DNA of 64,000 nt from CAVTYH01 sp963773875 (GTDB lineage: Bacteria; Planctomycetota; Planctomycetia; Pirellulales; JADZDJ01), in NCBI GenBank assembly GCA_963773875.1, contig CAVZCV010000007.1, positions 1 to 64,000 on the forward strand, in the 5' to 3' direction. The notes under the pieces are model-generated. The model worked only from the letters and a program-made list of their open reading frames with translations. It was not told the DNA's origin and did no database searches. The position numbers and the translations under genes were made by a program. Below are positions 20,297 to 30,485 of this stretch, in pieces (position 1 is the first letter of the stretch; each line of letters starts with the position of its first letter).

Positions 20297-21412
20297 CTAC
20301 GAGTCGATTAAACGCTCGCGCTTTCGCTGGGCCAGTTCCTCAGCATCGGGAAAGAACAGTTTGATCGTCGACTGAATAATGGCTAGGCCTTCCGGCGCAG
20401 GTGGATTTGCTTCCAACTGCTGCTCCACGAATAGTAAATGATAACGACCCTCTGGCCAGCGGACCTGCATCGCCTGCTCGCATTCTTCGAACAGTTGATA
20501 AACGCGAGCGCGGGTTACGCCTAATCGCTTTGACTGCACTCTAACCGTTTGCGCCGTGTTGTGAAGTCCCAGCCGCGTTTCCGCAAGTCGCGAAAGTACG
20601 TCTCCACAATCGACTTTCAATTGCTGCACGAGTGGAGCAACGAGCGCCAACCGAACATCATCGGCCGTCAGGTCGCTCCATGAATAAGAACGGTCTTTGA
20701 GCCAGTTTTCAATTCCCAACACGAATTTCGGCACGAGCCGCACATTCAGAGCACCGTCTGGCCTGGCTTGCCCCAACAGCGAATGCACCATGTGGCAAAC
20801 TTCCAGAATTGCCCGTACGCGTTTATCGCCGTACGTTTTTTGCTCGCGCAATTGCGCAAGCGAGAAATCCAAATAGTATGCAAGCGGAATTTCCCAAACG
20901 ACCGTCGGCAACAATTGCAAACTCGGCGCTAGTCGTCCTAATTTCTCCTGCTCTAAATGATGGCGGCGAATGGTACCCCTCCACTGCTCCCACATCGACT
21001 CTGAAATATTCGCTGGGTTGAACTCTGCAGGCTTCGCAGTCCGGTCCGGCGGTGTTTTCTTTCCTCCAAAATCGTCACCAGTGAAGTCGCTGGTTGGCAA
21101 ATCTTTAACAGCGCGAGCAAGCAATCGCATCAGCGATCCCATTTTCTTGTGACCGATGCCCGGCGTGGCGGCGAGCTCGGCGTACGATTTGCTTAATAAG
21201 TCACTGAGCGTTCGCCCGAGGAAGGCTAGCGGCAATCGGCGATCTCCCGGCAAGGCCCAATACGCGAGCGGTTTCTCCAGCCGATCGGCGAATCGTTCGG
21301 CCTTCAGCGTTTCGCAGAGCGCTTCGAAACTGGCGAGTTGTTTATACTCTTCTGCGGACGACGCCTTGTTCATATGCTGGGTGATGGATTTGACGGAGGC
21401 AGATGAGGGCAA
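20297..21412 (-). CDS. Putative DNA-binding protein with alpha-CTD-like and sigma-4-like segments
   Basis: A 371-residue protein I cannot assign to a named family. Residues about 55-105 (LPLAFLGRTLSDLLSKSY, ATPGIGHKKMGSLMRLL) resemble the helix-hairpin-helix fold of the RNA polymerase alpha C-terminal domain. A second similar segment lies near residues 175-210 (LAQLREQKTYGDKRVRAIL). Around residues 290-315, SKRLGVTRARVYQLFEECE resembles the sigma-70 region 4 helix-turn-helix. No membrane segment or signal peptide is present. It could be a promoter-binding regulator or a nucleoid protein. Domain calls are by eye and need profile comparison. Confidence 0.65.
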   Translation of the reverse strand: MPSSASVKSITQHMNKASSAEEYKQLASFEALCETLKAERFADRLEKPLAYWALPGDRRLPLAFLGRTLSDLLSKSYAELAATPGIGHKKMGSLMRLLARAVKDLPTSDFTGDDFGGKKTPPDRTAKPAEFNPANISESMWEQWRGTIRRHHLEQEKLGRLAPSLQLLPTVVWEIPLAYYLDFSLAQLREQKTYGDKRVRAILEVCHMVHSLLGQARPDGALNVRLVPKFVLGIENWLKDRSYSWSDLTADDVRLALVAPLVQQLKVDCGDVLSRLAETRLGLHNTAQTVRVQSKRLGVTRARVYQLFEECEQAMQVRWPEGRYHLLFVEQQLEANPPAPEGLAIIQSTIKLFFPDAEELAQRKRERLIDS

Positions 21413-21756
21413 TCAGCGACCCGGGGAAAGTGGTTGCGACGGTAGCGGCCGTGTGTCGGTCTTAAAGCGACGCAACGCAATTTCACAGATTCGATGAATA
21501 GTTGATACCAAGTTAAAAAACGGGTTTTTTTATTGAAGCAATCATTTTTATCTGGCGAGCTGCCAACTGGATCCCGCGCCGCAGTGCGTCAGCTACATTT
21601 GTTCCGGCCAAGAGCGTTTTGCGATCGAAGTGCTCGACAGACCGGCCGCATTGTGCGTTTGGCGCAACGCAACGTCAAGTCGATTTCAACCATATCGCGC
21701 AGTCACCACTTCGCTGTTGTTCAAGCTGAATTCATCAAAAAAGTTCGAATTAACCT
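21413..21756. other. Intergenic region between divergent genes
   Basis: About 345 bp with no supported gene. It contains AAAAAACGGGTTTTTTT near 21516-21532, an AT-rich hairpin too short to call a terminator. Promoters for the two divergent genes should lie here. Confidence 0.35.
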
Positions 21757-23060
21757 TTGACGCAAACATCGGATTCATTTTGTGTGATTGGTGCAGGCGC
21801 ATCGGGCCTTACGGCGCTCAAAGCGCTGCGAGAACACGGCATCAGCGCCGAATGCATTGAACGCTCCGACGATGTCGGCGGCACATGGCGATTCGGAAAA
21901 CCCTTCAGCAGCGTTTGCAATTCGACGCACTTGATAAGTTCGAAATGGCTCACGCAGTATCCAGACTTTCCGATGCCAGACGATTGGCCGGATTACCCTA
22001 GTCATGCCCAAGCACTGGCATATCTACAAGCATATGCCACGCATTTCGCTTTGCGCGACCATATTCGTTTTGGCACGAAGGTTGAACGCATAGAACCTAT
22101 TAAAACTCAAGCCGAACGGTGGATGGTATCACTTGCTGACGGGGAGCGGCGTGCCTATCGCGGCGTCGTCATCGCCAACGGGCATCACTGGGACCCGAAT
22201 TGGCCTCAGTATCCAGGCAAATTCGACGGCGTTGCGATCCATTCACAGCAGTACAAAACATTCGACGTCCTTCAAGGCAAGCGGGTGCTTGTCGTCGGGG
22301 CTGGCAATTCTGGGTGCGATATTGCCGTGGAGGCAGCACAACATGCAGCGGCGACTTTCCTTAGTTTGCGCCGCGGGTACCACTTTGTGCCCAAATTCAT
22401 CAAAGGGAAGCCAGCCGATCGGTGCGGCGAATTCATGCTCCGCTGGCACATTCCGCGGTGGTTGCGGCGGCGACTTTCCGCGCCATGATTCGCACCGCGA
22501 TCGGGCAACCTGAAGAGTTCGGTTTGCCTAAACCCGATCACCGCCTTTTTGAGACGCACCCCATTATCAATTCCCAACTCCTGTATTACGTCGGGCACGG
22601 CCGAATTGCACCGAAGCCAGAAGTTGCGGAACTTCGCGGCGGAGAAGTGAAATTCGTCGATGGCACAACAGAATCAATCGACCTGATTATTTATGCAACC
22701 GGATTCCGCATCACAATTCCGTTTATTGATCGCGAACTGCTAAACTGGAAAGATGGCCGCCCGACCTTGTTTATGAATGCCTTCCATCCTAGTTTCGACA
22801 ACTTGTTCGTCGTAGGGTTAATCCAGCCCGATAGCGGGCTATGGCCGCTCGTTCATTACCAGGCGCAGCTTATGGCGAGATTTTTGAAAGCACAGCAGTC
22901 GAATTCGCTCGCCCCGCAACGATTTCGACGCCTGAAAGCGAAGCCTGCTAGTGATCTTGGGGCTGGCATTCGATATGTGCGGACGCCGCGACATCTATTG
23001 GAAGTTGAACACTTCAGCTATGCGCGGCGGTTGAAACGGCTGATTGCTCAGATCGGCTGA
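21757..23060 (+). CDS. Flavin-containing monooxygenase-like oxidoreductase (frameshifted)
   Basis: A class B FAD/NAD(P)H monooxygenase-like protein of about 430 residues. The FAD-binding motif GAGASG is at residues 12-17 and the NADPH-binding motif GAGNSG at 181-186. The FMO signature FDGVAIHSQQY (FxGxxxHxxxY) lies between them, and the ATG motif appears as IIYATGFR. The frame changes near 22475; both halves are clean. The TTG at 21757 follows an in-frame stop by one codon and is the only start close to the Rossmann fold. It probably oxygenates a soft nucleophile (N, S) or a ketone. The substrate is unknown. Confidence 0.82.
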
Positions 23061-23149
23061 CTTGATACGGAAGAATTCAGAGCTTTCTGCAATCGCCGGT
23101 TCGACGTACAATTCTTAGTTTCCTCGCAGTCGCTACTGCCATTGATCCC

Positions 23150-23737
23150 ATGTCCGAGTTGAAGATTATCCAGTATCCGCACCCGACATTGCGGCATGTT
23201 TCAAAGCCTTTGAAGCGAGTTGACGCAGAGCTACGAAAAATTATTGCACGCATGTTCGACTTGATGTACGCTGCCAAGGGAGTTGGCCTCGCAGCAAATC
23301 AAGTCGACTTGCCGTATCGGTTTTTTATTGTCAACCGGACGGGAGAGCGTGGTAAAGGCGAGGAGTTGGTTTTCATAAATCCTGTATTAAGCCGACAAAA
23401 GGGGCTCGCGGAAGCTGAAGAAGGCTGCCTTAGTCTGCCCGGGCTATATGCCGATGTGAAGCGGTCGGAGAAAGTGACGGTCGACGCCTACAATCTGAAA
23501 GGCGAGTCCGTGCATTTCGAAGCGGACGACTTTTTGGCGCGAGTCGTGCAACACGAGACCGATCACTTGGATGGGCGTCTGTTCATCGATCGACTTGGAA
23601 CCGCGGCCCAACTGGACGTGGGCGACGTGGTCCGGGAATTCGAAATCCAGTTCCAGAGCCAGCGCGAGCGTGGCGAAATGCCTAGCGACGCGGACATTAA
23701 ACGCCGGCTGGAAGAACTCGAAAAGCTCCGAGCATAA
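23150..23737 (+). CDS. def: Peptide deformylase
   Basis: Removes the N-formyl group from new proteins. All three metal-site motifs are intact: GVGLAANQ (44-51), EGCLSLP (91-97) and HETDH (135-139), giving Cys and two His ligands and the catalytic Glu. At 195 residues it is slightly longer than usual, with a charged C-terminal helix. Only 3 bases separate its stop from fmt, so the two form an operon that covers both ends of the formyl-methionine cycle. Confidence 0.97.
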   Translation: MSELKIIQYPHPTLRHVSKPLKRVDAELRKIIARMFDLMYAAKGVGLAANQVDLPYRFFIVNRTGERGKGEELVFINPVLSRQKGLAEAEEGCLSLPGLYADVKRSEKVTVDAYNLKGESVHFEADDFLARVVQHETDHLDGRLFIDRLGTAAQLDVGDVVREFEIQFQSQRERGEMPSDADIKRRLEELEKLRA

Positions 23738-23740
23738 GTC

Positions 23741-24721
23741 ATGTCCGCCACTCGACCGCTCAAGCTGCTCATGATGGGCACGGGTCCTTTTGCCGTGCCG
23801 ACGTTTTGCGCGCTACTGAAGTCGCGGCACCGGGTACTTGCCCTCGTAACACGGCCAGATAAGCCGCAGCATCGGCATGGGAAGGCGCCGCAGAATCCCA
23901 TGCGAGAGGTGGCCGTGGAGCATCGAATCGAGGTGTTTGCGCCGTCAAACATCAACTCCCCTGAAGCACATGCGTGGTTGGGCGAGCGGAACGTGGATTT
24001 GCTTGTCGTTTGTGATTATGGGCAAATTCTGTCGAATCAATCGCTTGGCATGGCAGTGCTGGGCGGAATTAATTTGCACGCCTCGTTGCTGCCGAAATAC
24101 CGTGGCGCAGCGCCGATTAATTGGGCAATTTACCACGGTGAGACGGAAACTGGAATTACGGTCATCCATATGACGCCCGAACTCGATGCTGGGCCCGCTC
24201 TCGTACAAAAACGGACATTTATTGCGCAGGACGAAACCGCGCCGGATTTGGAATCGCGGCTTTCCGAAATCGGCGCACGTGCAGTTCTAGAGGCGATCGA
24301 CATGATCGCAGAGAACCGTCAGGGCTCGGCGATTAGTCAAGATCCAAAGTTAGTAACCACCGCGCGAAGGCTTAAGAAAGACGACGGTCTGGTGGATTGG
24401 TCGCGCTCCGCCGCGCAGATTGCTAATCAAGTACGGGCGATGCAGACGTGGCCGAAGACATATACACTGTGGCATCGCGATTCTGGCGAGCCCGTGCGGT
24501 TGATTCTAGAGGTCGCGCGGCCCGTGGCAGCAAATCCAAGTGTAAATCATGCCGAGGTGACGCCAGGAACAGTGGTGGAAGCTACAGGCGACATGCTAAG
24601 AATCGGTACCGGCGGTGGAATTCTGCAAATCGATGCAATTCAACCTGCCGGCAAGCGCGTTCTACGCACCGCGGAATTCTTACGCGGCTATTCACTGGCA
24701 CTTGGCACTCGATTAGGTTAA
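23741..24721 (+). CDS. fmt: Methionyl-tRNA formyltransferase
   Basis: A 326-residue enzyme that formylates initiator Met-tRNA using 10-formyl-tetrahydrofolate. The catalytic-domain signature NLHASLLPKYRGAAPIN is at residues 111-127, and HMTPELDAGP follows. The C-terminal OB-like domain is present (GTVVEATGDMLRIGTGGGIL). It directly follows def with a 3-base gap and is complete. Confidence 0.97.
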   Translation: MSATRPLKLLMMGTGPFAVPTFCALLKSRHRVLALVTRPDKPQHRHGKAPQNPMREVAVEHRIEVFAPSNINSPEAHAWLGERNVDLLVVCDYGQILSNQSLGMAVLGGINLHASLLPKYRGAAPINWAIYHGETETGITVIHMTPELDAGPALVQKRTFIAQDETAPDLESRLSEIGARAVLEAIDMIAENRQGSAISQDPKLVTTARRLKKDDGLVDWSRSAAQIANQVRAMQTWPKTYTLWHRDSGEPVRLILEVARPVAANPSVNHAEVTPGTVVEATGDMLRIGTGGGILQIDAIQPAGKRVLRTAEFLRGYSLALGTRLG

Positions 24722-24855
24722 CTGCAAATAAACGTACCGATATAAATTCTGAGATACGCGCCGCAATTTCTCGATCGTTTCGGCATTCACCGAACTGCTC
24801 GCTTTTAGCTACAATGATGCGGTCCGTTACTGGCATGATGCCGAGGTACGCGAGT

Positions 24856-25044
24856 ATGGATGGATTTAGCCGTTGGGATTTTGTGCTATGGATCGTAGTA
24901 GCTTACATTGCGGTGATGGTTCTCGTGCGCATGATGCTGCAACATCGCGATGCCGTCATTCGCAAAATCCGCAGTCAAATCAACGCGGAGCAGCGCACAA
25001 AAAATAGCGCTCGCTCCTCCGAGAAACGGCGTGACGCTGCTTGA
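24856..25044 (+). CDS. Small single-pass membrane protein
   Basis: A 62-residue protein from the ATG at 24856: one membrane helix (FVLWIVVAYIAVMVLVRMML) followed by a basic, polar tail with many Arg, Lys and Gln. A longer frame in phase starts within fmt but the upstream part is not protein-like. It lies about 135 bases after fmt on the same strand and converges with araA. The function is unknown. Confidence 0.5.
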   Translation: MDGFSRWDFVLWIVVAYIAVMVLVRMMLQHRDAVIRKIRSQINAEQRTKNSARSSEKRRDAA

Positions 25045-25066
25045 TTTGTTCTTGCTCCACCAAATT

Positions 25067-26601
25067 CTACATATGCGCCAGGCCGGGCGCAAGATGATAA
25101 TAGATTTCGTTCGTGCGGAGCATTTGGCAGAAATCCGACAGAACCGTTCGAGCGTCGATCGCTACAAGTTCGATACCAGCCATATCGGTGAAGTCTTGCA
25201 AGTGTTCTTGCGTGACAGCATAACTAAACCCGGTATGATGTGCTCCGCCGGCGTAAATCCACGCTGTGCACGCCGTTTTAAAATCGGGGCGGCATTTCCA
25301 GACCGCTCGCGCCACGGGTAGTTTTGGAAGCGGATTTGGCGGCGAAATGACGTCGACTTCGTTCACTAGCAGCCGGAATCGATTCCCTAGATCGACAATC
25401 GTGGCATTCACTGCAGGTCCCGGACGGGCGTTGAATACAAGCCGCACGGGATCTGCCTTCCCGCCAATTCCAAGCGGATGAATTTCCAGCGACGGCTTGC
25501 TCTCAGCAATGGATTCACAGATTTCTAGCATGTGTGCGCCAAGTACCAGTGGTCCAGCTGGATCAAGATGGTAGGTGTAATCTTCCATAAAACTTGTACC
25601 GCCGGGCAGTCCATCAGCCATCACTTTCATGGCTCGCAGCAGGGCACATGTTTTCCAATCTCCCTCGGCGCCGAAGCCGTAGCCGTCGGCCATTAATCGT
25701 TGTACGGCCAAGCCAGGCAATTGCTTGAGACCATGCAAATCTTCAAACGTCGTCGTGAAACCTTTGAAATCGCCGGAAGTCAGAAACGTCCGTAAACCAA
25801 GTTCAATGCGTGCGCCATCTCGAAGTGCGTTATGTCGCTCGCCACCGGATTTCAGTTCCACGGCGACGCTATAGCGATCCTCGTATTGCTTGCACAGATT
25901 TGTGATGTCTTGATCGCTGACCTCATTCACCAGTCGCACAAGGTCACCAATACCGTAACCGTTGACCGAGTAACCGAGTTTCGTCTCCGCCGCGACTTTG
26001 TCTCCTTCTGTCACTGCCACACTGCGCATGTTATCGCCAAAGCGAGCGAACTTGGCGCCCTGCCAATCTGCCCATGCGCGCGCCGCACGAGACCAAACAG
26101 CCACACGGTCCTGAACCGATTCTTCCGACCAGTGACCGACGACGACTTTACGATTGATGCGCAGCGCGAATGGAGAAAGCCGGCTTCTCGATCGCCATGG
26201 GCCGATTGATTGAGGTTCATGAAGTCCATATCGATGGACTCCCACGGCAAATCGCGATTGAATTGCGTGTGCAAATGCAGAATCGGTTTATTTAGCAACT
26301 TCAGCCCGCCAATCCACATCTTGGCGGGCGAAAATGTATGCATCCACAACACAACGCCGATGCAGTTATTGTCGGCCACCGCCTCGATACAAGTGGCTCG
26401 AACTTCTTCCGGTGTTTTCAAAACTGGTTTGAATACCAGTTTGATGGGAATGCGTCCCGCTTGATTGAGCGACGCAACGATTTCCGACGAATTCTTCGCG
26501 ACCTGGTCCAGTGTTTCTGGGCCATAAAGATGTTGGCTACCCGTGAGGAACCAAATCTCGGGGGGTGAATTCGGGTTCGGCATGGGCGGCACTTTCTCCA
26601 T
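25067..26601 (-). CDS. araA: L-arabinose isomerase (frameshifted)
   Basis: Converts L-arabinose to L-ribulose. About 505 residues, the family length. The N-terminal part has EIWFLTGSQHLYG and VLWMHTFSPAKMWI. After a frame change near 26170 the protein continues with NRKVVVGHWSEE, the active-site loops and the C-terminal GGAHHTGFSYAVT with its catalytic histidines. One missing base in a GC-rich stretch explains the break. The start overlaps the end of araB by about 50-65 bases, so the order is araB-araA. An ATG at 26583 is an alternative start. Confidence 0.93.
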
Positions 26602-28310
26602 TGGTCAGCGGATCGATTTGCTTGCGGGAGCGAACGCCGTCGCGGATGGATAGCAATTCTTTCATGACTCCGGATAGGTCTACTCGATGACCTGCCAGGC
26701 CAAACGCATCGTGCAATTTACGATACAGTTTGTAAAGATCCTCGTAGACCGCCACATTTTGCGGAATGGGATGGTACACGTAATCTTGCACACCGGTCAT
26801 GGCAGCCACGGCGGTGGCATAATCGTCGTAGCCGCCGTTATGCGCTCCAGCAACCACAGCCCCGGCAATGGCGGAACCCAAGGCGCAGGTTTGCGTGCTG
26901 CGTGCGATCATAAGCGGTCGATTCATCACATCCGCATAAATTTGCATCGCCAAGGGGTTACGCGCTGCAATGCCTCCGCAGTTGATGACGCGCTGGACAG
27001 GAATGTGGAATTCCTCGAAGCGTTCCATAATCACGCGGGCGCCGAAGGCCGTGGCTTCAATTAAGGACCGATAGATTTCTCCGGGCCTGGTGGATAACGT
27101 CGATCCGAGCAACAGGCCGGTGAGCCGCTGATCGACCAGGATGGTGCGGTTCCCGTTTTGCCAGTCGAGCGCCAAGAGTCCGCTTTCGCCCGGTTGCAGT
27201 TTTTCGGCGCAGGCGGTGAGCTGGGCATGCGACGCTTCTGGCAATCCGCCGGGACGAATCTGATTGACGAACCAATTGAAGATGTCGCCCACGGCCGACT
27301 GCCCGGCTTCCAGGCCGTAGTAACCCGGCAGCACCGATTCGTGGACGATGCCGCACAGACCGGGAATATCGGCAATGCGGTTCGTCAAGGGGGCGATCAT
27401 GATATCGCAGGTCGAGGTGCCCATGATCTTCACGAGCGTGCCGTCGGTGATGCCGGCGCCCACGGCCCCCAAATGAGCGTCGAACGCACCCACGGCCACT
27501 GGAATTCCCGCACACAAACCGAGCCGGTCGGCCCACTCTTCGCTGAGTCCGCCCGCCGGTTCGGCGATGGTGGCACAATGCTGGGTGAGCGACGCTCGAA
27601 CGCGCGTAGCTCGGGATGAATCATTTCCAAGAATTCGGGGTCGGGGAAGCCCTGCCAGTCGCCGTTGTAAAAGGCCTTGTGACCGGCTGCGCACACACCG
27701 CGTTTGAGTTGCGAAGGCGCGGTGGTTCCAGTCAGCACGGCGGGAATCCAGTCGGCAATTTCCACCCAACTGTAGGCGGCCTTGGAGACCTCCGGCGAAA
27801 CGAGGGCGCACTGGGCGATCTTGGCCCAGAACCATTCGGAAGAATAGCGTCCACCGCATTTGGCCAGATAGTGCGGTCGATGTTCACTGGCCAACTGCGT
27901 AATTCGCTCCGCCTGGGCATGCGAGGTGTGATCTTTCCATAACCAGGCCATGGCATGGGGGTCGTTCTGGAAGCGGCGAACAAGCGCCAGGGCCTGGCCA
28001 CTGGCATCCACGGGCAGCGGCGTGCTGCCGGTGGTGTCGACGCCGATGCCAAGGACGCGATTTCGATCGAAATCGGGAGTTTTGGCCGCCTGCCGCAGGG
28101 CTTCCAGCACCGAGCACTCGATGCCCTTGAGATAATCGGCCGGATGCTGGCGGCAAGTTCGGGATTCTCAGCATCCAGAATGACCCCGGCAGCGCCATGT
28201 TCGTAATCCCATACATGCGAGCCCACTTCACGGCCATCGCGCACATCCACCACCAAAGCCCGAACCGAGTTCGTGCCAAAATCAAGCCCAAGGGTAAAGG
28301 TGGCAAGCAT
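26537..28310 (-). CDS. araB: Ribulokinase (frameshifted twice)
   Basis: Phosphorylates L-ribulose, the step after AraA. It is a FGGY-family kinase with the N-terminal phosphate loop FTLGLDFGTNSVRALVVD, then GIGVDTTGSTPLPVD. The C-terminal half has TDGTLVKIMGTSTCDI and CGGIAARNPLAMQIYADV. Frames change near 28130 (a GG run appears to have lost one G) and near 27595. The joined protein is about 590 residues, near family length. It is the first gene of an araBA operon with a promoter and palindromic operators just upstream. Confidence 0.93.
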
Positions 28311-28348
28311 TAGAAGGTGTCTCGGCCGGCTTCACCGATATCGGCGTA

Positions 28349-28396
28349 AACGTATACTCAAGTTTGGTGACGGACGGGGCTTTTAGTCTATACTCT
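28349..28396. promoter_or_regulatory. Two downstream operator-like sites of araBA
   Basis: AGTCTATACTCT at 28385-28396 matches 10 of 12 positions of the perfect palindrome AGTGTATACACT at 28450-28461. AACGTATACTCA at 28349-28360 matches 8 of 12 positions and shares the GTATAC core. Both lie between the promoter and the araB start, as expected for binding sites of one regulator in the leader. Confidence 0.45.
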
Positions 28397-28449
28397 GCTA
28401 TTTCGTGTTGCAGCGCTGACGCTGCCCGCTGAACCTGAAATGCGACACA

Positions 28450-28499
28450 AGTGTATACACTAAATTACCCACTCTATCACCGCGATCCAAGAGTGTCAA
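28450..28499 (-). promoter_or_regulatory. araBA promoter and palindromic operator
   Basis: On the minus strand TTGACA (28499-28494) is followed after 17 bases by TAGAGT (28476-28471), a good housekeeping promoter. The perfect 12-base palindrome AGTGTATACACT (28450-28461) lies where transcription should start. Binding there would block initiation. The regulator is not in the window; a GntR- or LacI-type repressor responding to arabinose is an inference. Confidence 0.6.
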
Positions 28500-28564
28500 G
28501 CTTCTGAGCGGCTGCGTAGTTTCCTAGAGCTGCGCTACCGGCTCGATTTCAATTCGAACGCGCA

Positions 28565-28604
28565 ATAAAAAAACCCAATCCTCCTATCGAAAAGTGAATT
28601 GGGT
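28565..28604 (-). terminator. Rho-independent terminator
   Basis: On the minus strand, ACCCAAT (28604-28598) pairs with ATTGGGT (28579-28573), followed by a run of T bases. It lies about 30 bases after the stop of the LEDRALL gene and ends that transcript before the araBA promoter. Confidence 0.8.
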
Positions 28605-28635
28605 GAAACGTGCGGCAAATTGGTTCGACTCGTGG

Positions 28636-29511
28636 TCAAATCTTGAACGTCGGAATCTTGCCGAGCGAGCCGAGTGTCGTGGTGGCCATCGGCTGGAACG
28701 ACTTGATGTAGCTCGCAATCGATTTGGCCAAGGCATCGAGCTTAATGGTGGTTTTGAAGCTCGATGACGTATCGCCGAAATCGTTAAGCGCGGTAAAACA
28801 CAGATCGCCAGGATCGCTGCCACCGTAGAATTTGGCAAACGAGGCGCTGCTCTTAGCAACGCCCAACATGTCCGCGCCGCTGCCAATGTCTACATTTAAG
28901 CACTCATCGACACACACACCAAGCATGCCGACGTAATCGTTGCCTTTGCCAGTGCACAAACTGAGGTTGCCAGCCTTGACTCCGGCGAGCAGCACAAAGT
29001 CGGTGGCGTCGCCGGTGTCGAACATAGCCGAGCCGCGATTGCCTTCTGTAACCGAGAGCGGGGATACGGCGGATGGATTTTCCGGTGTCTCTTGAGCCAA
29101 CGTTTCCAAGCCGACGACTATGAGGGCGTCGATGCCAGAACCGGTGGTGACATCGACACTTCCGACCTTCAAGCCGACGAGTGCGACGAGGTCATTGCCG
29201 CCGGCAGTATCGATATCGAGCTCTTGGGGAAGGCAGCCGGTGGCCACTCCGACGACATCGTTGCCGCCGCACATGGAAATGTGGATGCAGCTGACTTCAC
29301 TGAAGGTGTCCGAGGAACCACCGTTGATCTTTGTTTTCGAAAAGCCGTTGACAACCCAGTCTCCGCTCTGAGTCTGGTGAACTGCGATGATATTGTCTTT
29401 GGAGTCGCCGGTAACGGTAAGGCAGCCATCGACCACAGCGGCGGTGACGTTGCCCGCCAACAAAGCGCGGTCTTCCAGTTTTTCAAACGCGCGAATTCGG
29501 TAGTTCGTCAT
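28636..29511 (-). CDS. LEDRALL-type exported repeat protein
   Basis: A 291-residue protein starting MTNYRIRAFEKLEDRALLAG. The LEDRALL at 12-18 is a variant of the planctomycete LEPR-XLL N-terminal signal. The body has about six imperfect repeats of roughly 30-35 residues, each with a GGND, GSGID, GDATD, GKGND or GSGAD turn followed by a hydrophobic strand. This resembles RTX/beta-roll or beta-helix proteins that bind calcium. No catalytic motif is visible. It is probably exported and extracellular. A hairpin lies in the leader and a terminator follows the gene. Confidence 0.75.
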   Translation of the reverse strand: MTNYRIRAFEKLEDRALLAGNVTAAVVDGCLTVTGDSKDNIIAVHQTQSGDWVVNGFSKTKINGGSSDTFSEVSCIHISMCGGNDVVGVATGCLPQELDIDTAGGNDLVALVGLKVGSVDVTTGSGIDALIVVGLETLAQETPENPSAVSPLSVTEGNRGSAMFDTGDATDFVLLAGVKAGNLSLCTGKGNDYVGMLGVCVDECLNVDIGSGADMLGVAKSSASFAKFYGGSDPGDLCFTALNDFGDTSSSFKTTIKLDALAKSIASYIKSFQPMATTTLGSLGKIPTFKI

Positions 29512-29538
29512 TGCGTAATCATTTCAAGCTAAGGACGC

Positions 29539-29559
29539 AACCCACTGACTTTGTGGGTT
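29539..29559. promoter_or_regulatory. Leader hairpin
   Basis: AACCCAC (29539-29545) and GTGGGTT (29553-29559) form a perfect 7-bp stem with a 7-base loop, 28 bases upstream of the LEDRALL protein start. It may affect translation or mRNA stability. Confidence 0.45.
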
Positions 29560-29991
29560 GAATAGATTGGGCAAGGACGAGAATATAAGTTGCACCTCAA
29601 GCGTTGTGAAGCGGGGGTGGATAGAAAAAACAATATCGTTTTGCTAGAGATTTATGGATTGGTATTTTGAGATAAATGGTTAATTCCCGACAAAATCGAG
29701 GCATAAATATGAAGCGACCGTGACGGTTTGCACTAACCGACGGTAGCGACTAGAGATCAGAATGATCTTTTCAGGAGCCAGATAATACGCTCCTGTTGCG
29801 AGGCATATTGCCTGAATTTGCAGCGACCTATTTTTTCCAGATTAACTTTCCGGGAGCGCAGAAAGAACCGGGCGGCTGACGCAGGAGGAGGCAACGTCGA
29901 ACCGCCCGGTGGCAGTGAATGAATTGTCCGTCTTCTTGCAGATTCACAATTCCAGATTGATCGCATCACGAGACCGTGCCAATGTGGCGGA
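29560..29991. other. Intergenic region with one hairpin
   Basis: About 430 bp without a supported gene. ACCGGGCGG (29867-29875) and CCGCCCGGT (29902-29910) form a 9-bp stem downstream of the small secreted gene pair. On the minus strand the stem is followed by TTCTTTCT, so it could be a weak terminator for that operon. Confidence 0.5.
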
Positions 29992-30357
29992 CTACCACGG
30001 TCCGCGGATGTAGTAGACTCCGAATTGTTGCGTATCGCTTGGCCAGTTCGGGGTCGGCAGAAAGCGGCCTGGCGGGTATGGGCCGTTGTAGCCGGGAAAC
30101 GGACGACCGAATTGATGGTAAATCGGCGCAACGCGCGTTCCTCCCACGCCCCAGCCATAGTTCGCTTGATATTCCGCATTCGGCGGCACGACCAAGGCGA
30201 TCGGCTCGCCCCACGCGATGTCGTAATATCCATTATGCCACGGCAATACTTGGGCTTGCCGGTAAGCATACGCCTGCGGATTTTCGGCTCGCGTCAACTG
30301 GGCCGTGCTGTACCAAATCGCCACAACGAAGGCGGCAAAGACGAATATTCGTTTCAT
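29992..30357 (-). CDS. Small secreted Tyr/Pro-rich planctomycete protein
   Basis: A 121-residue protein with a clear signal peptide (FVFAAFVVAIWYSTAQLTRA) and GAGGAG just before the ATG. The mature part is rich in Tyr, Pro, Gly and Trp and contains GEPIALVVPPNAEYQANYGWG, IYHQFGRP and the end FGVYYIRGPW. I recognise this as a planctomycete-restricted type without known function. It sits after a gene of similar size and character. Confidence 0.7.
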   Translation of the reverse strand: MKRIFVFAAFVVAIWYSTAQLTRAENPQAYAYRQAQVLPWHNGYYDIAWGEPIALVVPPNAEYQANYGWGVGGTRVAPIYHQFGRPFPGYNGPYPPGRFLPTPNWPSDTQQFGVYYIRGPW

Positions 30358-30485
30358 GAGTCTCCTCTGGAATTGGCGGGAAATTTGCGCGTGAGCGCGG
30401 CGGGTCTTACTAAGCGCCGGAGCGCGGAACGCAGATTTGTCGTTCGAAATCGCGGACTAAGCCGCCAACGGCAACGCGGGTGCAG

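Noticed and set aside
21516..21532. A rho-independent terminator
   Set aside because: The stem is only A-T pairs with a GGG loop, between divergent genes where no transcript should end.
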